Source of the DNA: Blasia pusilla
Lineage: Eukaryota; Marchantiophyta; Marchantiopsida; Blasiales
Direction of reading: 5' to 3'
Length of the DNA: 64,000 nucleotides
NCBI GenBank assembly: GCA_050084515.1
Contig: CM114273.1
Span: 186,001-250,000 of the forward strand
Made by a program: the position numbers and the translations under genes. Below the pieces are notes generated by a model that was not told the DNA's origin, searched no databases, and was given only the letters and a program-made list of their open reading frames with translations. Of the stretch, positions 11,300-23,965 are shown piece after piece; position 1 is the stretch's first letter; every line of letters begins with the position of its first letter.

Positions 11300-14200
11300 G
11301 GTCTTCTTTTTTCCACTTAAGAATTAGTTTTATAAAGTTCTTGGCATCTTTGGACCTCCTTCTCTCCTAAATATGCTCATAGATGCCTATACGTAATTTC
11401 ACACATAGCGCTCTCCTTATAGAGTGATACCGGGTTACCATCGCTTTAAGGGATTCCTCTTGCTTTTTTGGATCTTTTGATACGGGCTAGACCCAGAATT
11501 ACGAACTCATTCCCTCATAGCAGCCATTGGTGGGTGGCTCACTTGCTCCTCACATCCTCTTTTTTGGTGTTTCCAACTTCTTTCATAACTTTCTTCTGGA
11601 GTGTCGGTTTTGGACATGTTTGGGCTTGTTTTGATCGTCTTGACGGGCTCATTCTTTTCATATCAAGTTAGTTTTCTATTTTTCCTTCCTTCTCTGTAGG
11701 TGCCTATTTTCGTGTACGGGGCTATTTTAGGTAAATTCCTCCTAGAGGTCTTCCTTGCTCTTTCAACTCTTTACCTTACTGTTTCGCCTCTACATACGTT
11801 TATCATCTTCTTAAGGACATTAGAAATTCATATTCTTGAGCCACCTCTTCTGATACCATATAGATCACTTTTCCTTTTAATCGCTTTTTCTATTTTTCTT
11901 ATAGTAACTTTCAATCATAAATTCAGTATTGCCTAATCTTCTTCTCTCCATCTAAATCTCTTTGGGACAGATTCCACTACTTTTTTTTTGCTCGTTATCC
12001 TCATGCTTTCTCCAAACCACGTTTCATACGTCTTTCCTTGTCTTTGATGACTTGCCTACCTTTGCTTCTATGTCATCAGAGATGGAGTTGGGTTCTCCAT
12101 CTACTGGCTTATCTGGTCTTACACGCCCTCGTACAACAGTAACCTCTCCCCCTGGTTCATCTCCTTATCGTAGATGTCACCATTTTCCTGCAGATGCTAA
12201 TACACCCATTACACTTGCTACATTTCTTTTGAATTCTCCTCTTCTCCCCTTTTTGCCTTGTCCTATTGAGCCTGATCTTGATCCATTATTACCAAATCCT
12301 TCTACTTTGCCATCCCCACATATCTCATCTATGCCCTTGCTTCCAACTCCCATCTATTCTACCCGAATCTCCCCTCTTCCTCCTCCTCCTTCCCCAACCT
12401 ACTTACCTCCTCATCGTTGTCCATCACCACCTCTTGCACCTCCCACCTCCTCTCCTTATAACCCTTCTACTTCTCCATTTGTACCGAAGGTTCGTTGCAT
12501 ACCTTGTGGTGAGGAGTTTGCTCCTAATGGGATCCAAAGACATAAGCGGTCCTGTCGATCCATGCATGGGCCTTCAATCCCTTACCCGATACCACCTCCT
12601 ACTGCTTTCCCCACAACAACTGCTTGGATCTGATTAAGCCAAATTGATCTCCTTCGCTCTTTCCATCTAGGTCTTCCTCGTCCTAGACTCTACACTTGCA
12701 TTCCTATTGCTCTTCGCCCCATTACCCAACAAGCTTTGCTTTTCCCATTAGAAAGGTTAGCGCATGATCCCATAGATATCAATGGTTGGTATCTCCTATT
12801 ACTCTTCCCACAATGGGTTTTAGTCCTCCCTCCAAGGGGTGGTGCGACAGGTCATCGTGAAACCTCCACACGTATTCAACGCTTTATGTCTAGGGATTGG
12901 GAGAATCTTTATGTACTTCGAGCAGAGGCCTTAGTTGCAGCTCATCCCACTCAACATGCCAATCATGGGAGGCCTTCAATACATCAACGCCTTCGACGAA
13001 GTCTATTTTTGGGGCAGGTTGGTGAGTTTTCACCTGCAACTCAAGCATTGGCTCCTCTTTCTCTGGCGGTTCAAAGTGCGGAAATAGTGGCTCTCTTAGA
13101 AACTCTTCACCCTCCTTTAAGTGGCGATGCTTCACCTTTTGTGGAAGACTATACAACGGACCTTGACTTGGAGCTTGACTTGGAGATTTTCATAAGGGTT
13201 TTTCTGCAAACTCCTCGCTTATCAACAAGCGGGCTATCAGGGATGGTTTTTGAGCATCTCTGCCATTGTTTTATCCCGACAGATTCAGCAAGTGGCTTTG
13301 TCTCTCTATATAAGCCTAAGTTGACAAAGAGGGTAAAACCTAAGTTGTACTCCCATTACACTATGTCCTAGTATACTAATAATCAAATTAGAACAAAATC
13401 GGGTTTTCTTAAACATCACATTTGTGGAAATTGGTGTTAGATGTGTGCACATATGGCGGCAGGTCGTCTCCCATTCTCTATCTCTAGGCTCTTAGGGGCT
13501 TGTCGTTTGTTGGCTATGGATAAGCCTCCTTCAAGTGTGCGCCCTTTGGCTATTAGAGAGGTTTTATACCCCTTGGTTAGTCGATCCCTATGCTTGCAAT
13601 TTCATCCTCACTTAAGTGCCCACTTATTTCCTCATCAATTTGGAGTGGCAACTCCTAGAGGTTGTGAGGCTGTGGTACATAAGATTTGCTCCACTCTTGA
13701 TATTCATCCAGATTGAATAGCAATTCAAGTCGATATGGCTAACGCATTCAATTCAGTTTCTCGTGCGGCCATCTTCGAGGAGTTATGTTGTGCAGGAGGA
13801 CAACTTGCGAGCCTCATTCCATTTGTTCGCTCCTTCTATGCCTATGATACGTCCATTATCTATTCCCATTATGCTACTTCCGGGGAATATAGTATTCTAC
13901 AATCGGCTTATGGCACACGTCAAGGTGATCCCATAGGTGGGCCACTCTTTGCCATTGCCCATTTTTGTGCCCTTTGAGCATTAGCGCAAGCATTTCCATC
14001 TTGTCTTTTTCCTTCTATTGCTATAACACTCACATTATAGGTTCTTCTTCTGAAGTGGTTCTTACTTATACCCATTTTGTGGAGCAACTCTCTTTCTTAA
14101 ACCTTAAAGTCCAACCTAGTAAATGTGGAATATGGTCTCCTTTATGCCTTCCCTAAACATTCATCCCGCCTACTCATGATTTTCCCATCTACATTAAAGG

Positions 14201-15691
14201 GGTTAGGATTCTTGGGATCCCAATTGGCTTCATCAACTATGTCTCAAAGTTCTTGGATGAGGCCCTTTTGAAATATATGGAATGGCTTCATTTGTTACCT
14301 CATCTAGGGAAGCCCCAGGTGGCTTATGGGATTCTCTCCCAATATTTTCTACTACGTCCTTCCAACCTTCTTCGTACTTGTCCTCCCACTTCAAGCTTCT
14401 TACATAGATTGGCCTCTTTTAACGCTTCTATCTTGGGAACTTTTGGTCAACTTCTTGGCCCGAATACCTTTGAGGGAGAGGATGGTGTCTTTGCTTCATG
14501 ATAAGCTATCTTGCCTATTTCTTTTGGAGGGATGGGAGTGTCCTCCACAGTCGCATCTGCTCACGCAGCCCTTTTGGGAAGTTGGGCGTTGGTAGCACTG
14601 ATTATGGCTTGAAGGTTTCTCCAAAGAGATACACCTATAATCATATCGCCCATGTAGAGGAGGGAGACTTATTATTCCAACAACAACCGAGATCTGTACG
14701 AGCTCTTCTTCCTCTTGCTACACAAGTAATTCTACCCCCTTTCAGTCAACTGATTACACAAGGCCTTGATCGACTTCAAGAGCATATCTCCGAGAATCTC
14801 CATCAAATCAATTTTTCCAGCATTCTCTCCAAGGCATCCTCTGACGCTCATCAAGCTCATCTGCATTCATAAGTGGATACTAGAGTGGGGGCGTGGCTTA
14901 CTGCAAATCCTCTTACTCTTCCATTTTGTCTTCCTCGAAGTATATTCTTGACAGCTTTGCGGTTACGTCTTGGACTTCCCCATCCTTCTTTGTTAGGTGT
15001 GTCGAATTGTGTATGTTGGGATCCCATTGATGCAGAGGGTATCCACATTCTCCGATGTGCACATGGTGGAGAACGAACGGCCACACATGATGTCATTAGA
15101 GAGGCGGTAGCATCGGTGGCTCGTACTGCAGGATACACCGTTGGGCAAGAGCAACTTCATATCCTACCTTCAACCACACAAGTAACCTCTCGTCAGAGAG
15201 TGGATCTTGTTATATCTCGAGGTGGATTCCGGACACTAGGTGATATGGTGGTTGTTGATCCAACATGTTCTGATTTGGTGTGTCAAGCCACACATACCAA
15301 AGGTTTGGCGGCAAAAGTTGCAGCAAGAATCAAGGAATTAAGTTACGTTGTGAGACATGCGATTGATGGATTTATTCCTTTTGTAGTGGAAGTATTCAAA
15401 TATTTACATGTGTCTTTTGATACTTTCTTGAAAACATGTGCTCACCACTCCCTCGAGAATCATCACCTTGCCCGGTCCCGTAATCCTTCTCTCTATGTAG
15501 TTACTACTTATTTTCGGCAATACATCCCTGTGGCATTACAAGGTGCACAAGCTTTGGCATTGATACATCGTGCGGAGGTGGTGGGGGTCGCTCGCCTCAT
15601 CGTCCATTCACGTTTTACCAACCACTCGTGTTCTTGTTTCACGCTATCAATTGTGTAACTTGTTGAGTTATCAATTGTGTAACTTGTTGGC
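11300..15691 (+). pseudogene. RLE-type non-LTR retrotransposon, copy 1 (zinc finger, RT, restriction-like endonuclease)
   Basis: Decayed retrotransposon polyprotein. A Pro/Ser-rich N-terminal frame (11962-12633) ends in a CCHC-type finger (CIPCGEEF, then RHKRSC). The RT region follows: finger motifs (SGLSGMVFEHL; RPLAIREVLYPLVSRSL), motif A with its Asp (IAIQVDMANAFNSVSR, about 13725-13772), motif B (YGTRQGDPIGGPLFA, about 13908-13952), then motif C reading FYCYNTHIIG near 14017 where the family has a YxDD pair. The thumb includes GVRILGIPIGFINYVSKFL. The C-terminal frame (14873-15658) has a CxC...HxxxC...H cluster (CVCWD to HGGERTATH) and RVDLVIS/VVDPTCSD, as in the PD-(D/E)XK endonuclease of R2/NeSL/Utopia-like elements. 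Stops, frame shifts and a 126-bp insertion (13315-13440) show it is dead. A 24-bp tandem duplication (15645-15691) follows the last frame. Confidence 0.85.
13315..13440. other. 126-bp insertion inside the RT region of copy 1
   Basis: Copy 1 reads ...TATATAAG, then 126 extra bases, then ATGTGTGCACAT. The second copy reads ATGTAAGGTGTGTGCACAC near 52112-52130 with nothing between. The extra block has stops in all frames and interrupts the finger region of the reverse transcriptase. No terminal repeats or clear target duplication were seen. Confidence 0.65.
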
Positions 15692-16777
15692 TTGTTGCCA
15701 TTTTCTTTTTGCATTCTTTTATTACCTTTCTTTATCTTTGAAGTTTATTTTATAATAAAGTGGATATATATGATAGCTCGCCTTCCTATTTCCTATACCA
15801 TGCAAAGGAAGAAACTACTCACACATACTAGGGCCATTCATTGCGCCATAACACTTGGAGATGAATCTTCCTCTCTCTCATGCAAATTGGGTATAGGGTC
15901 GGAGGAAAGGAGAACGAAAGAGTTTAAAAAAAACGTCTTGATCGACCTTAAATTAAAAGCGACACAAGATATATATGTAGCCAGTGCTCATTGACAAGCG
16001 TTCCGAATAAAATTGTGAACCGAATTCCTGGCACCCCATCGATGGAGCTGCTCCCACAACTTACTAGTAGTCGGATCAGATCGATGGGCCTGAGCTGAGC
16101 CCGGATTCGAAGAACATGTTACATCTTGATCATGATGATGATCGATCATATGAATTATATAACAACATTACTGACCAGTGGTCGTAGCAGTTGGACCCAT
16201 CCAGGAAGTCTTAGAATCGTGTGCACACAGCTAGACTTGAGCAGAAAATCCTCCCCGTCCCATCCTCAGAAACAGATCGATCTAGCAGTTGTTCAATCCA
16301 CTACCACTCTTGAAATCCATGCCCGGGAACGCCTGAGGATCCTGAGTCCATCTCACAGCAGTACTCGAGGATCCATGGAGAGACGTGCAGGTCGATGGAT
16401 CTTAGGACTCGCTCGCTCGCCAGCCAGCCATTAAATCAGTCAGTCAGTCAGTCAGCTAGATGGGGATTAAAGTTAGAATCTCTGAGTTGGAGAAGAGCTA
16501 GAAGTTCGATCTATGGATCCTGCCGGAGCGAGAGCGAGATCGATGTGTAAGCTCAAGTGCTTCGCCATGTGAGGCTTGGAGTCCAAGGGCCGGCGACTCT
16601 AGCTGGCAACATCTGCTCCTGTTTCTTTCCAGGCGCATTCATTATTATCGGGACATTCGAGGTCGTTTACTTTCCCCAGATCTTTATATATACTTTCGTC
16701 GGTCGATCGGTCCATCGATCCATCCTCTAGCAACTCGCGATGAATCGTGGTGCTGCAGCTGAACTTCTGGGTCTCGG
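15692..16777. other. Intergenic / 3' flank of the RSL gene
   Basis: No supported coding gene. This is the downstream side of the minus-strand RSL gene and probably includes its 3' UTR (the part nearest 16777). A short CAGT run lies near 16437-16455. No polyadenylation site could be assigned with confidence. Confidence 0.4.
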
Positions 16778-19700
16778 TCAGGCTTGCGAATCCATCCCCT
16801 GAAAGTGCATGCCCAAAGAAACGTCCATTCCGTTGTAAGTCATGGGTGCGTAGATCCAGTATTCGTCCGAGCTCAGGAGCTGCAAATTCGACAAACGAAT
16901 ACACACTGTCAGAAACGAATCAGGACTTCATTGTCTCTACGTCGACTCTGGTAACAGCAGCTCAAAAGGTTCGATTGCATGATGGTTTCAGCAATCACAC
17001 AGACTTATATGTTGAAGTGAACGTGTGGAGAGATCGGTGTGAAGTTTGGTGGCTGGCTGGAATCTGCAGGGGGTGCAGCGGAGGAATGGATTCCAGAAAC
17101 GTTTTGTGTGCTTAGAAATGGTCGTTCGATAGGAAGACAGATCTACTCACCCTTACTTGAAGCTGCAGAAACTTGACATAGTTGATGGCTTCCTCTAGCA
17201 TCGTTACAATGTCGACCTTCAAGAATAGACAAGAGCAAGACACGAGCCATTAGATTGGAGCTGAAGAGAAGCAATCACGTTGTTTGAACTGGAGGGCCTA
17301 GCAGTGAGATCGAGGTCGAAGCTCTGCGTGTAATTTGGTGTCGATCTCCGTAGTTGATTGATGAGAGCTCCACAGATCTCTCTATCTAGGATCGAATCAG
17401 CAAATCGTTTTCAAGGGACTTCGTATAAGTAGATACTAACCTTAGCTCCATTGGGAACGAGGTGTTGTAAGATCTTCAAGCGCTCGGTGATACGTTCCCT
17501 TCTATGCTGCGACCCAAGAGAGAAATTCGCACGACACTTTCATAATCAGCTCATGAACTACAGACTGAATCATACACTCTCTGGAATGCCCACAAGGCTG
17601 AGTGCGAGGTAAATTTAGAGCTACAGAAATTCTACAATTCTCGAAACGATCATCGGTACGTGATTTCGACCAGAACCTCAACTGCATCCGCATCGATGAA
17701 TTCGTACAAGTATAGGAGTCGGTCTCTTGGTGGCTCCGAAGAAAATTCACGCAACAATTGAGAACCAGCGAGCGAAATCATCTGATCTATGGGTCTGAGA
17801 CTACGTTTCCCTATGTGGATCGTCAAGCTTTCAGGAACAACATAGAGACGATCGAATTGATGACTGTTCTCCCGTCAGTACTTCATCTTCGGATGGTGAA
17901 GCTTCTGAACGCGAAGAATCTGTTCGCAGATGATGATTGATTGATTGATTGTTCTCCCGTGAGTTTCCTATTTTGGATCATGAAGCTTCTGAATGAATGC
18001 GTAGATGATTGTTCTCCGATGAGGAATTCGATTCTGGATCCATGGCAGTGGAGACAGCATACTCACTCGTGCGTAGACGCTTTGGGGGTCGGTGGCCGAT
18101 CCTCGACGCGCTCGGGGCTTGCCGTTGGTGTTGAGCGCAGGCCCGACCGAAGCGTGCATATCCAAATTGGACGTAGATCCGACTCCATACTTGCTGCCCA
18201 CGAGAGCAGCATGGAGCTTGGGATCAGAAGCCCTCTCCAGCAATGCTGCATTCGATTGCCAGATCGCGTGCTCCTGCAAGCGAAGAATCAACCAATTGCA
18301 TCCCGCCATCGTCAGAGAGCTCTCGATCCATCACTCACGAACTGCATGCGCTAGTACTACTACACTCGCATATGAAATCCGCGGAACCGAGCCAATCGCA
18401 ACGCCAGAGCGAGCGACCGATTGCTATCGGCAGGAAGAGCGACGATGAACACTCGGAATTCTCCGGAATTCCCAGACATTTTCTCACGATCTCACGATTC
18501 ATGAGCCGCTTCGGTCTGTCGAAGCGGATCGCACTCACTGGCCAGCGGCCACTCAAGCGCAGACTCTGGGTCGACGAGGAGTGGAGGCACATACAATGCA
18601 GGATCGTTTGACGGAGGCGCTGTTTTCGGTCTCCTGCTCCCGCGAGGGCCGCTTTTCTTGCCGCTCGGAGCTGTCGCCATGGCCTGCTGGGTTGAAAATG
18701 GATGATCTGGCCGTTCCTGCGCTCGTGGGCGAGACTTCCTCCCTCCCTCCTCCTCCTGCTCCTCCTCCTCCCGCTGCAGCCGATGCTGCGGCTGCGGAGG
18801 TGGTGAGAACGCTGGAGGTGAAGAGGGTGTGCTCGCTTTGCATGGGAACGTCGTTGAATTGCGGCCAGGCGGGGGTGCCGAAGGGGACTGCAGCGGGGCT
18901 GACGGGGGCCTGGGGAAGCTGGTCGGGAGCGGGCGGATTCTTCGTGAGGAGTCCGTGGAGCTCGGCGTACATGTGGTCGGCGGATGTGTTGCCGTAAGCG
19001 ACAGTGGGGCCGCCGCCGGAGAAATTGTCGTGAGCTCCAGGTCGCGCGTGATGGTGGAGAATCACGCTCTCGCTGCAGCTGGTGTTCGCGGGCTCATCCT
19101 GAATGGATATGGAGCGCAATCCTCGGTCGGCTGCGGGCTGCGGGAGACCGATGACCGACGGAGAAGTGGCCATGGGCCAGCTCGTGGGGTGCTGGTCGAA
19201 TTGGCCGACGAGATGCTGCATCATCTGGCCGTATGAGCCGAAAGAAGGAGGCGACGACGTTCGCGATCCGGAGCTCAGATCCGCCTCCGCGCTCATGTGC
19301 ACCATCCGCTGGTCGACCTGATCGGTGTTCAGGTCCAAAACTCGATCAAAACTGGTCTGATTAGACGACAGAGACTGCGAATTCACGCGCCCGTGGCCCG
19401 GAGCTGCGGTGCGTAGCACCTGGACGGTCGACTGCTCGCTCTTGCTGCATCCCTCGGCGTTGGTTCCCCCTCTCGACTCGTTGCCCTGGCCGCTGTTGCA
19501 ACTCGTGTCGAGAAAGAGCTGCGACGCATGGCTGTCGGAAGAAGTGGAGCACAGATTCAGCCGAGAGAATTCGTCGGGGTAGACTACGCTACCGGTCTCC
19601 GGCTGCACTTGGGGATGGTCGACGGCATGCGCACTCTGCCCGTGGAGAACGCCCGGAGCTTGAGGGAGGCCCTGGAAGCCGGAGAGCCAGGAGGAGAGCA

Positions 19701-19986
19701 GGTCTTGGTGGAAATTGGACGGGTTTTTCGCTACCCCCTGCGCTTGCAATTGCAAATCGGCGATGGAGACGGTGGTCGCATCAGCCGAGGACGCTTGCGT
19801 CCACGGTCCGTCCCACATAGACTCGCAAGAGCTCGGCTGCCGCTGGTTGTGCTGCTGTTGCTGTTGCTGCTGCGGCGGCGGCGGCGGCTGCTGTTGCTGC
19901 AGCGCTTGCGATGAGGAGACGGCGTTTTCAGAATCTGAAGACCCAGATTGCGTGTGCACGTTGTTGCAGTCGTAATCGGCCATCAT
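16778..19986 (-). CDS. RSL: RSL-type bHLH transcription factor (subfamily VIIIc)
   Basis: Nuclear bHLH regulator of the RSL family, which controls outgrowth of root hairs, rhizoids and related tip-growing cells. Five coding exons join in frame: 19986-18595, 18273-18067, 17506-17441, 17216-17151, 16879-16778, giving 610 residues. The ATG at 19986 is the first of two adjacent Met codons (MMADYDC). A low-complexity N-terminus has Gln/Pro runs. Residues ~519-533 hold the RSL hallmark RARRGSATDPQSVYA, the basic region and helix 1 follow (HRRERITERLKILQ, with the H/E/R DNA-contact set), then VDIVTMLEEAINYVKFLQLQ (helix 2) and the RSL C-terminal tail (LLSSDEYWIYAPMTYNGMDV). Wording of the flanks resembles class II RSL more than class I. 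Introns fall at positions typical of the family and all have GT-AG ends. The last 12 codons of the long first frame are intron, entered at GTATGT. Family certain; subclass tentative. Confidence 0.93.
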
Positions 19987-22650
19987 CGATCGGCTCCTCG
20001 TTCCAATTGAACTCGCAGATGTTTGATCCTGCCACAGCCTCAGGGTTCGTATGCGATACCTAGCCACTACCTCTCGAGACCTTCAGCCGTCAGTCCTGCG
20101 AATTACCTGCAACACGAACTCCAAGACGAATTGGTCAGATGCAATCCGCGGTCTCCACATCCTCCACATATGACTGTCGATGCTGGAGTTCAGTAGAATT
20201 GAACCCACACACACACCGACTCACTCAGCACCATCTAGAAACGATCCTCGTCGGAGCCCGGGTTCTTGACCAGAACAGCTAGAAAACGTAATTGGGACGC
20301 CTTCAATTATGATAGAGATTCGCATGTTATTATACATAGTCCGCGAGACTTACTTCAGCGCGGAGTCTGGAGGTCCTGTCAAGATCGCTCAAAGAGATCA
20401 TCGAGAAAAGAGATTCGGGCAGAAACTACTATCAACGTTTCGCAACCGCTTCCTGCTGGTCTACGAGCAGAGGCAGTGTTCGCGATCGCGAAGAAGCAAC
20501 CTTCTAGCTGGCTTCCACAAGTATGTAGCCATGTTGTGAACAATCGTGAACAGAATTGGGTTCGAAAAACTCGCTGCAGGGATGTCTCTAAGGAAGCTTA
20601 AAACTGTATAGCTAACTGCGACCGAAGGGATATCATAAAGCTGAATGAACATTAAAACTCTTGACTAGTGGCCGGCCATGGATATGACATGTACGTATGA
20701 CGCAGTGGGATAATTGCACAACATTTGCGGCCGGCTTCAAGCTCCAGTCGGCTTTGTCAGTTACATCCTTCGACACATATGTGGTTCTGTGGTGGAGGAG
20801 GAGGAGGAGGAGGAGGAGGAGAATTCCTTGCAAGCACCTGACATGACATCTGGTAGAGCTCGGTGCCACAGAAAGTTTGCAAAACTTGCAGTTTGAGAAG
20901 GTTAAACGCTGGCTCGTGAACGATCGATGGACGTTATTGCAAGTGTATAGATTTTCGGACTCGCTAACTGATCATGAGAGGCAAGGGTCTGGACAGTCCA
21001 CACTGGTGTTGTATATATTCTTTGAAAAGTTAAGAGTTGGAGCTTGGTGAGCGGTCGACCTACCTCGTGGTGAGTTACAAGTATACCAAGGCAGCGTGGC
21101 GCCAGCAGCGAGCCATGCGCGCTTCACTTTCTCGTCAGATTCTCAAGTCTCGAGTTGTCGTCGTGCATCAACCTCTCCCAAGATCGATGTTGCACAACTT
21201 TAATTTGCTCTCGAGACGAACTTCAAGCCGACCTGGAATTCAATAAGCAGTGGTCGTGCTTTGGGAATTAAACGTGGATTATGCTTTCTGCTGCAACTGC
21301 AACCAAGAACTCGAGCTCAGAGGTGGTCAGAAGCTTCTGCACAGGCGGATAGCCATCGATATCGATGTAGCTGCACGCACTGCAGGCGCACGGGCTCTCC
21401 CGCTGCCGAAGATATCGCTCTCGCAATAAACGCACTCCTCTGATCAAATAAATCACGCGGCTACTCGTATGTTGCCCACCTTCAACTCCTCCCTCCTCTC
21501 CCTCGTACGTACGTAGCTCGCCTCGTCCGTAGCGACGAGCTCCGGTCCTTCTCGTAAATACGCGAGTCCCCGACACTCGCAACTGGCAGGCTGCCCTCCT
21601 CCCTCCCTCCCTCGCTCGCTCGCTCGTCTCGCCTAGTGGAAAAAATTATTCCGAGTTCTGCTCTGCTAATCTAAATCCTCCTCACGCGCTCTAGTTTCAC
21701 CTCGATCCCCGGACTCGTGCTCATGCTCTCTCCCTCCTCTCTATTCAGTGACGAGGAAAAAACGGAGAGAGCGAGACTCAGAACGAGAGAGAGAGCGCAG
21801 CGCGACTCGGGCCGACCGAGGCTAGCAGAGGGATCAGGTATACGGATGGGAAGGCGACCAGGCGGACGGACGGACAGACAGGAAAAGCGAAGGTGGAAGG
21901 AAGGCGGCCGCCGACTGGGAGATGAGCCGGAGACAAAGGGTGATGGGGGAAGCGGATGGTGTCTTTCTATGGGACGACGACCTCCGCCGGGGCTCACCTT
22001 TTCCGTGAGGTACGGTTCTTTCGTTCCGCGACGAAGACGTGCTTACCGGTGCGCGTCGCGGGAATTTATGGCCTCTAACCCGCGCCATCACGTCTGCACG
22101 CAGCCCCATCGTATAGCAGCCGCCTTTGCAGCCCATGCCCATAGTCACCACCCCCCATGCATGGCTCTCACACTTCATCTAGATCGACAATCATTGTGCT
22201 CGATCGCTGGTCGAAGGGCAGGAAACAAAGTCATCATCACCTGAGGGAGCACGTGTTTCCTGTCTCGCTGAGGAACTGTTCTGCCACGCTTCCAGTATCG
22301 CAGCGATCGCGTTTCTTATCCGACGCTCCCAAAACTTCTGTGCTCTCGCCCGTCGGATGTGTCCGTTTGACGATTCAGATCGTACGAACCTCTCGGAGAC
22401 GACGTGTTCTGCACTTTTCCCCTTCCGGCACCGCAGAATCCCTGTCAGGCCACGGCGTCAGCAGCCGTGAGCTCCTCTCGTCCCTCATCAGGATTCAGGA
22501 GGCAAGCTTGCCGGCGAATATCTGGCCGAGAACACCGCCGGCAACGTGTCCAACCCTCTCCCGGCACTGTTGCCCCGGCGTCTGAATGGGGCTGAAAGCT
22601 TCCTTCCGTCTTTCATTTTATTTATCCAATCGATATAGCTCTAGGTATGT
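19987..22650 (-). promoter_or_regulatory. Upstream region of the RSL gene (5' UTR and promoter)
   Basis: About 2.6 kb upstream of the RSL start with no convincing gene. It is markedly richer in G+C than the AT-rich DNA beyond 22650 and holds purine/pyrimidine stretches (GAGAGAGCG and CTCCCTCCC types near 21480-21800) and a GGA microsatellite (about 20794-20821). It probably contains the 5' UTR, possibly with a 5' UTR intron, plus promoter. The transcription start could not be placed. Confidence 0.4.
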
Positions 22651-23965
22651 GTACCTTCAAATGAGCGCCGCTTGTTTCTCATGTGAACCACCTTCAGTCG
22701 GTTTTCCGGATTGTTTCTTTTCGGAGAGAGAATACGTGTCTCTCTAATATCTCTATCATATAGACGGAACAAAGAATCAAATATTTTCTGCCGGTGAACC
22801 TAAAGGGGTCAATTCATTTTCTGAACCTCGAATCATGTCCTTTTATTTTAGATTTTCTATGGAAGTTTGTTTTTCAATTATGATTCATGGCAGCATCCAT
22901 TTCTTTTTTTAAATATTTCAGGCATGGGTTCTTGAAGTAAGTGGGTTATTTCGGATTTCGGGCTCACGCTAGTTATTGTCATCATAACGATGGGTTTTGT
23001 TTGGACTACAATGACTTAACACAAGTGTTTGAGTTTCTAGAACTCAAAAAATGTGATTGCAAGAGAGTACACTTCACTCATTGCAATTGGGATAAAGATG
23101 CATTGTGAATAATTGCAGCACTTACTCACTAGAGGGTCAAGGACAAATTTTATGGTACTGTTTTTCGATATTGCTCGTGAGAGTGAATTTCGTTTCCAAG
23201 TGGAGAAATACTAGCACGACTACTCTTTGCATGCATGATTCCTTAATGATCATCATAGTTGGGCGTTATTTGAGGAGAAGGGTTGATATAATGGTGGTCC
23301 CAAGGACCAGTGTAACTAATGTAGTATCATTGTTGTTATTGATAACACAAAAGAGTACATCATACAGGGTTTATTCTCACAAAGAGGGACAAGAAAAACA
23401 TCTAGCTTAGTAGTCAACTTCAATAAAAACATTAAAAAAATAAAATTTGGACTTTCTTATATCAACTTGAGGATTTAGACCAATTTACAATTGTAATATA
23501 ACATATAGAGGAGATGATTGATCATACTTTTCATAACTTTTTCCAGAAATTATTCTTCCACGTAATAATTCACTAATGAATGAACATCCTTAATCTCCAT
23601 TTCTCTACTACTTAGAAGTTTGAACCTCACTAACCAAAATTTTGGTGCACGCCAAATGAACTACTAGAACCAAGGAAGATTTCTTTTGGATATGGGATGG
23701 AATTTTCTTCGATGATGATCCAATTTTCCTCATATTTCTTCTTTAATCTTCCTACATCATATGATCATAATCTTTACCATTTGGTCCCACTACCCCGCAC
23801 GGCTGAAAGAAGTCTTCCTTCTCATCTAGTTTAGTTAGATGAAACTTAGCTATCAGAGGGGACGATTGTCGAGTAGAGTGATGTTTGTTACTGAGACCCC
23901 CGTTGATAATAATATTATAGATGGACATTCATTGGGGTGTTATGATTTAAGATCCTAGAGGGGTG
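22651..23965. other. AT-rich intergenic DNA, no gene seen
   Basis: No supported ORF, RNA or repeat boundary. It marks the composition change from the GC-richer RSL upstream region to the transposon-rich middle of the window. Confidence 0.4.

Noticed and set aside
12266-12637. Leu-rich frame overlapping the retrotransposon N-terminus
   Set aside because: Out of frame with the zinc-finger reading; the Leu richness comes from CCT/CTC-rich sequence.
19528-19975. Open frames on the plus strand opposite the RSL first exon, including a Cys- and Gly-rich run
   Set aside because: They are antisense shadows of the CAG/CCG repeats encoding Gln/Pro runs in RSL; no domain or splice logic.
21717-22585. 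Arg-rich frames upstream of RSL (plus strand)
   Set aside because: No recognised domain; they follow GA/CT-rich promoter-like sequence and overlap each other in several frames.
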